From NCBI GenBank assembly GCA_041660205.1, contig JBAZWT010000006.1:1-64000 (forward strand): a DNA stretch of 64,000 nt, read 5' to 3'. Position numbers and translations under genes: made by a program. The notes under the pieces are model-generated. The model ran no database searches. It was not told where the DNA came from and saw nothing but the letters and a program-made list of their open reading frames with translations. Origin of the DNA: Candidatus Babeliales bacterium (GTDB lineage Bacteria > Babelota > Babeliae > Babelales > Chromulinivoraceae). Below are positions 60,665 through 64,000 of the stretch, piece after piece. Numbering within the stretch: the stretch's first letter is position 1; every line of letters starts with the position of its first letter.

Positions 60665-61144
60665 CTACCAAGCGTAATGTGAAAAGGCACGATTTGCTTC
60701 TGCCATCTTGTGTACATCAAGTTTCTTTTTAAAAGCTCCGCCACGTTCTTCATACGCGTCTAAAAGCTCACTACCGATGCGCAAGCCCATAGATTTGTCT
60801 GAACGCTCCGCAGCAGCTTCAATAAGCCAACGTAACGTCAAAGAACGGCCACGCGCTTCTCCAACTTCTCTTGGAATTTGGTAAACACTGCCACCAACTC
60901 GTCGAGAGCGAACTTCAATAAGAGGAACAATGTTGTTAAAAGCTTTGTGAAAAGCAGAAAGCGCTTTTTCTTTGTTTCCGAACTTTTGCTCTAAAACATC
61001 AAGCGCATCATATACAATTTTACGAGCAACGTTTTTTTTACCACGCCACATAACAATGTTTATAAATCGTTGCAACAGCTCTGACTGATAGATAGGATCA
61101 ACCCCAACATCACGTCGTATAATATTTTTTTTCTTTCTTGGCAT
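60665..61144 (-). CDS. rpsG: 30S ribosomal protein S7
   Basis: Length 159. It has PRKKKNIIRRDVGVDPIYQSELLQRFINIVMWRGKKNVARKIVYDALD and VEVRSRRVGGSVYQIPREV. It is complete and in the canonical str-operon place after rpsL. Confidence 0.97.
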   Translation of the reverse strand: MPRKKKNIIRRDVGVDPIYQSELLQRFINIVMWRGKKNVARKIVYDALDVLEQKFGNKEKALSAFHKAFNNIVPLIEVRSRRVGGSVYQIPREVGEARGRSLTLRWLIEAAAERSDKSMGLRIGSELLDAYEERGGAFKKKLDVHKMAEANRAFSHYAW

Positions 61145-61160
61145 AGGTCAATTCCTTTGT

Positions 61161-61538
61161 TTACGACGCTTTAGGTCTTTTTGCACCATACTTAGATCGA
61201 GACTGCTTTCTACCTGCAACTCCAGCTGTATCCAGAGCTCCGCGAACAATGTGATATTTCACACCCGGTAAATCCTTAACGCGACCACCTCTTATAAGAA
61301 CCATTGAGTGCTCTTGAAGATTGTGGCCTTCACCAGGAATGTACGCTGTGACTTCTGTTCCGTTTGAAAGTTTAACCCGAGCAACTTTTCGAAGCGCTGA
61401 GTTTGGTTTTTTTGGCGTCGTTGTGAATACTCGTGTACAAACACCGCGAACCTGAGGACATCGTTTTAAAGCACCGCTTTTTGTCTTATTGACAATTTTT
61501 TTGCGGCCTAAACGAACAAGCTGATTAATTGTAGGCAT
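61161..61538 (-). CDS. rpsL: 30S ribosomal protein S12
   Basis: Length 125. It has TINQLVRLGRKKIVNKTKSG, the TTTPKKPNSALRKVARVKLSNG region with Lys-43, RGGRVKDLPGVKYHIVRGALD with Lys-88, and the end KQSRSKYGAKRPKAS. The residues tied to streptomycin resistance are of the sensitive type. It is the first gene of the str-S10-spc-alpha supercluster. The 285-base gap upstream (61539-61823) has no gene, and I found no clear promoter for it. Confidence 0.97.
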   Translation of the reverse strand: MPTINQLVRLGRKKIVNKTKSGALKRCPQVRGVCTRVFTTTPKKPNSALRKVARVKLSNGTEVTAYIPGEGHNLQEHSMVLIRGGRVKDLPGVKYHIVRGALDTAGVAGRKQSRSKYGAKRPKAS

Positions 61539-61823
61539 ATAAAAACCTTATTATAACAAAGTAAAGTTATAGTGACTGTTAGATTACGTATAGCTCAAAG
61601 TGGACTGCGTGTATCATTAATATGACGTTACAGATAAACTTTTTGCATATTTCAATTATAAACTCTTTGCAACTTTTTTCAAGAAAATTAAAAAATCCTA
61701 TTCAGAGCAACCATATCCCGATATTTTGACGTAGACTTGTTGATAGCAACATGCTAGTTTGGTACCATTCATTTTTCACTGATTTCGTATTTTTCATAAC
61801 ACTATTTTTACCATAGGGTCCTT

Positions 61824-62894
61824 ATGATAGCAGCTGTTTTGTCCCAAATTTCATCAATTTTTTTAAGCCTTATTGGAATCTCGTTTATCATAGTATTTCA
61901 TGAATTTGGTCATTATATTTTCTGTAAGCTATTCAACGTTTACACCCCAACCTTTTCTATTGGAATCGGTAAAGTTCTATATTCAAAAAAAATTGGTGAT
62001 ACAAATTTTTGCATTTCAGCTGGGCCTATTGGTGGTTATGTTGAAGTAGCGTCTGAAAAGGGCATCAACGGCTCTTTAGGGTTTAATCAAATTCCGTACT
62101 ACCAAAAAGTTCTCATGATGCTTGGTGGCATCCTTTTTAACTTTATATTGACCTATGTCTTATTTGTAGGTCTTTTTTTCACAGGAATGCCAGATTCTGG
62201 CGCTGCTCCTTATGAAGTCAACACATCTATCATCTCTACAATCCCTGCAGAATCTATAAACGCTGATCTTTTGCAAAAAAACGATCGAATCGTTTCAGTC
62301 AACCACCAAGATATTCACAATGATGTAGCTGTCGCTCGTAAAATCGTAGCTGATCAACTAGCCATCAATGCTATTGATATTCCCGTTGAAATTGACCGTT
62401 CAGGCCAAACTATGGATATGACGCTTCATCTTAAAGGAGCAAAAACTTCTCCTTCAATATCAAAGCAGCTTGATATTGTATTTCAGCCCAAACCAGCTTT
62501 ATCTCTAAAAAACTCAATAATTCAAGCCTATGTTGCGACCGGATTTTATCTATCTGCAATCGTTAAAGGTCTCAAAGATATGGTTTACGCTCGCAATACC
62601 AAAGGGCTCGTCGGTCCTTTAATGGCAGTTGCCGTAAGCAGCAAAAGCGCTCAAAAAGGATTTTCTTCCCTACTGTTCCTTTTAGCGATCATCAGCATCA
62701 ATCTTGGATTTATGAACTTACTACCGTTGCCAATCTTTGATGGTGGACAATTTGTTATTTTTACCATTGAAGCAATAACTCGCAAAGAACTTTCAGAAAG
62801 AGTTCGACACTACATTGGGGTAAGCTCATGGGTTCTTGCAATCGGACTTCTCGTCATCTTTACGATTCGCGATCTTTATACCCTTATCTTTTAA
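61824..62894 (+). CDS. rseP: RseP-like M50 membrane zinc metalloprotease
   Basis: A site-2-type protease that cuts membrane-spanning regulators. 356 residues. The zinc motif FHEFGHY (HExxH) is at about residue 25 in the first membrane helix; the third ligand is in LLPLPIFDGGQFV near 298. One PDZ domain lies between (NADLLQKNDRIVSVNHQDI). Four hydrophobic helices in all. Its natural substrate (anti-sigma factor or signal-peptide remnant) cannot be told. It is convergent with rplM, with a shared terminator. Confidence 0.93.
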   Translation: MIAAVLSQISSIFLSLIGISFIIVFHEFGHYIFCKLFNVYTPTFSIGIGKVLYSKKIGDTNFCISAGPIGGYVEVASEKGINGSLGFNQIPYYQKVLMMLGGILFNFILTYVLFVGLFFTGMPDSGAAPYEVNTSIISTIPAESINADLLQKNDRIVSVNHQDIHNDVAVARKIVADQLAINAIDIPVEIDRSGQTMDMTLHLKGAKTSPSISKQLDIVFQPKPALSLKNSIIQAYVATGFYLSAIVKGLKDMVYARNTKGLVGPLMAVAVSSKSAQKGFSSLLFLLAIISINLGFMNLLPLPIFDGGQFVIFTIEAITRKELSERVRHYIGVSSWVLAIGLLVIFTIRDLYTLIF

Positions 62895-62927
62895 AGTAAG
62901 CAAAAACAAATCAAAAAAATAATCATT

Positions 62928-62959
62928 AAAAAAAGCCCCTTTTTCAAGGGGCTTTTTCT
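62928..62959. terminator. Bidirectional terminator between rseP and rplM
   Basis: A stem AAAGCCCCTT with AAGGGGCTTT around a TTTC loop, with A and T runs on the two sides. It serves both convergent genes. Confidence 0.92.
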
Positions 62960-62991
62960 TTTAACTTCAACAAACCGTTGAGGTTGAATTT

Positions 62992-63426
62992 TTATTTTGT
63001 AATTTGAGCTATGTGTGGATGCTCATTACCTGCATACACTTTTAACTTTTTCAAAATTGAACGGCTCAATGAGCTTTTGTTTGTATTTGGAAGCATTCTT
63101 TTTACAGCTAATTCAAATACTTTTTCAGGTGTTTTTTTCATCATTTCACGAGCAGTTTTGACTTTTTTACCACCTTGGTAACCGCTATAGGTAACATATT
63201 CTTTACCGTCAAGCTTGTTACCAGTAAGCACTATGTGAGATGCGTTAATGATAACTACATAGTCACCGCTATCTGTGTGTGAAGTAAATTCTGGTTGGTC
63301 TTTACCGCGCAAAATGTCTGCAACTTGAGTAGCTAAGCGGCCTAATACTTTTCCCTTTGCGTCAATTAAACGCCATTGAGGGTTCGCATCTTCTTTTCTG
63401 AGAAAAAATGCTTTGTTCATATCCAT
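62992..63426 (-). CDS. rplM: 50S ribosomal protein L13
   Basis: Length 144. It has QWRLIDAKGKVLGRLATQVADILRGKDQPEFTSHTDSGDYVVIINASHIVLTGNK and the ending MLPNTNKSSLSRSILKKLKVYAGNEHPH. The usual partner rpsI does not follow; a terminator comes instead. Confidence 0.96.
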   Translation of the reverse strand: MDMNKAFFLRKEDANPQWRLIDAKGKVLGRLATQVADILRGKDQPEFTSHTDSGDYVVIINASHIVLTGNKLDGKEYVTYSGYQGGKKVKTAREMMKKTPEKVFELAVKRMLPNTNKSSLSRSILKKLKVYAGNEHPHIAQITK

Positions 63427-63507
63427 AGTAAAACCTTACTTGATGATTAAATTTAAAAAAAACTTTTTTTGCGTAATTTTATATCTTAAGAAAACGTAAA
63501 ACGATAA

Positions 63508-63535
63508 TGTATAGGGTATCGTAAAACTAATTCAA
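63508..63535 (-). promoter_or_regulatory. Candidate promoter for rplM
   Basis: On the minus strand TTGAAT (63535-63530), 16-base spacer, TATACA (63513-63508), about 80 bases before the rplM start. An overlapping TTGACC lies just upstream. Found by eye; weak evidence. Confidence 0.3.
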
Positions 63536-63573
63536 GGTCAACTTGAAAACAAGTTCTTAAGCAATAAATTTCC

Positions 63574-64000
63574 TTAACGTCCAAAACTTTGTCTGACCAT
63601 CTCTTCTATTTCTGTTACAGATTTTGCAATATCTTCACTTAAACAGACCGGCTCGCTATCTTTTACAACCCAATAATTATCTTCAATGCGAATACCAGTC
63701 GACTTATCCGGAATATAGATGCCCGGCTCAATAGTAATAACATCACCTTCTTGAAGTGGCGTTGACCGAGAACCAACGTCATGCACATCAAGTCCCAAAT
63801 AATGTCCAATGCCATGAATAAAATATTGGTCGTAGCCACTTTTCTTTAAAAAGTTTATTGCAATGTGTTGCAACGAAGCTTCTTGCTGCAGTGGATTTGA
63901 TATCCACATGCCAGGACGAACTTGTTCAGCCACATGTTGTTGAGTTTCCAGTACGATTTCATAAAGCATGCGTTGCTGTTTGTCGAACTTTCCAGAAACA
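63574..64000 (-). CDS. pepP: Xaa-Pro aminopeptidase (M24B), N-terminus cut by window edge
   Basis: C-terminal 140 residues or so of a metal-dependent peptidase that removes residues before proline. Readable upstream to VSGKFDKQQRMLYEIVLETQQ at the edge. Metal ligands are HGIGHYLGLDVHDVG (His), TIEPGIYI (Glu) and GIRIEDNYWV (Glu). The gene begins outside the window. The M24 fold is shared with Map, but the HGIGHxxGLDVHD form is that of PepP. Confidence 0.9.
   Translation of the reverse strand, partial: VSGKFDKQQRMLYEIVLETQQHVAEQVRPGMWISNPLQQEASLQHIAINFLKKSGYDQYFIHGIGHYLGLDVHDVGSRSTPLQEGDVITIEPGIYIPDKSTGIRIEDNYWVVKDSEPVCLSEDIAKSVTEIEEMVRQSFGR

Overview
The window reads as a single chromosomal stretch of an AT-rich, host-associated bacterium with a compact genome. 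Several features together point to the Dependentiae (TM6/Babeliae) lineage: many signal-peptide-bearing proteins of no known family, an archaeal/eukaryotic-style ATP-dependent DNA ligase, short palindromic repeat elements inside genes, and an otherwise canonical ribosomal protein cluster. This placement is inference from gene content, not from a marker-gene tree. No rRNA, CRISPR array, integrase or transposase was seen.

Layout. 1-3772: gatA (cut by the window edge), gatC, a MATE-type transporter and rsmG, all on the minus strand. 3867-17806: a secretome-rich region. It holds two proteins built from the same roughly 175-residue domain, a 1299-residue exported helical protein, an exported protein with about eight short N-x-x-L-L motifs, and a coiled-coil exported protein. 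Interspersed are an ATP-dependent DNA ligase, secD, tRNA-Met and tRNA-Leu. 17832-23548: an FMN-binding-split protein, hemW, a DUF4381-like/DUF58 pair, serS, HU and tatD. 23652-28885: a three-gene cassette under its own good promoter. 29083-38919: a sodium:solute symporter, a DUF457 protein, a SpoIID-like protein, RNase H, a C4 zinc-ribbon protein, tRNA-CAU, gapA, nfo and sbcC. 39163-41731: three small exported or membrane proteins, two of them tandem paralogues. 41966-61538: the str-S10-spc-alpha supercluster, in translation order rpsL, rpsG, fusA, tuf, rpsJ through to rplQ, with secY, adk, map, infA and rpmJ, and a NifU-like gene at its tail. 61824-64000: rseP, rplM and the end of an Xaa-Pro aminopeptidase gene.

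The most unusual locus is 23652-28885. A HigA/HI1420-like helix-turn-helix fused to two DUF4379-type zinc ribbons is followed by a protein with four more such ribbons, a complete SF2/SNF2-like helicase and a C-terminal methyltransferase that strongly resembles eukaryotic Rrp8. A possible PIN-like protein closes the operon. This could be a restriction- or defence-like, or nucleic-acid-modifying, system. The helicase frame is broken by a one-base deficit.

A second one-base deficit breaks rplE, an essential gene, at an A run. Both breaks are therefore more likely homopolymer errors in the assembly than biology, although this cannot be settled from the sequence alone. A further theme is a family of palindromic elements, four copies seen, two of them inserted in frame inside genes and one forming the end of a gene, similar in behaviour to Rickettsia palindromic elements.
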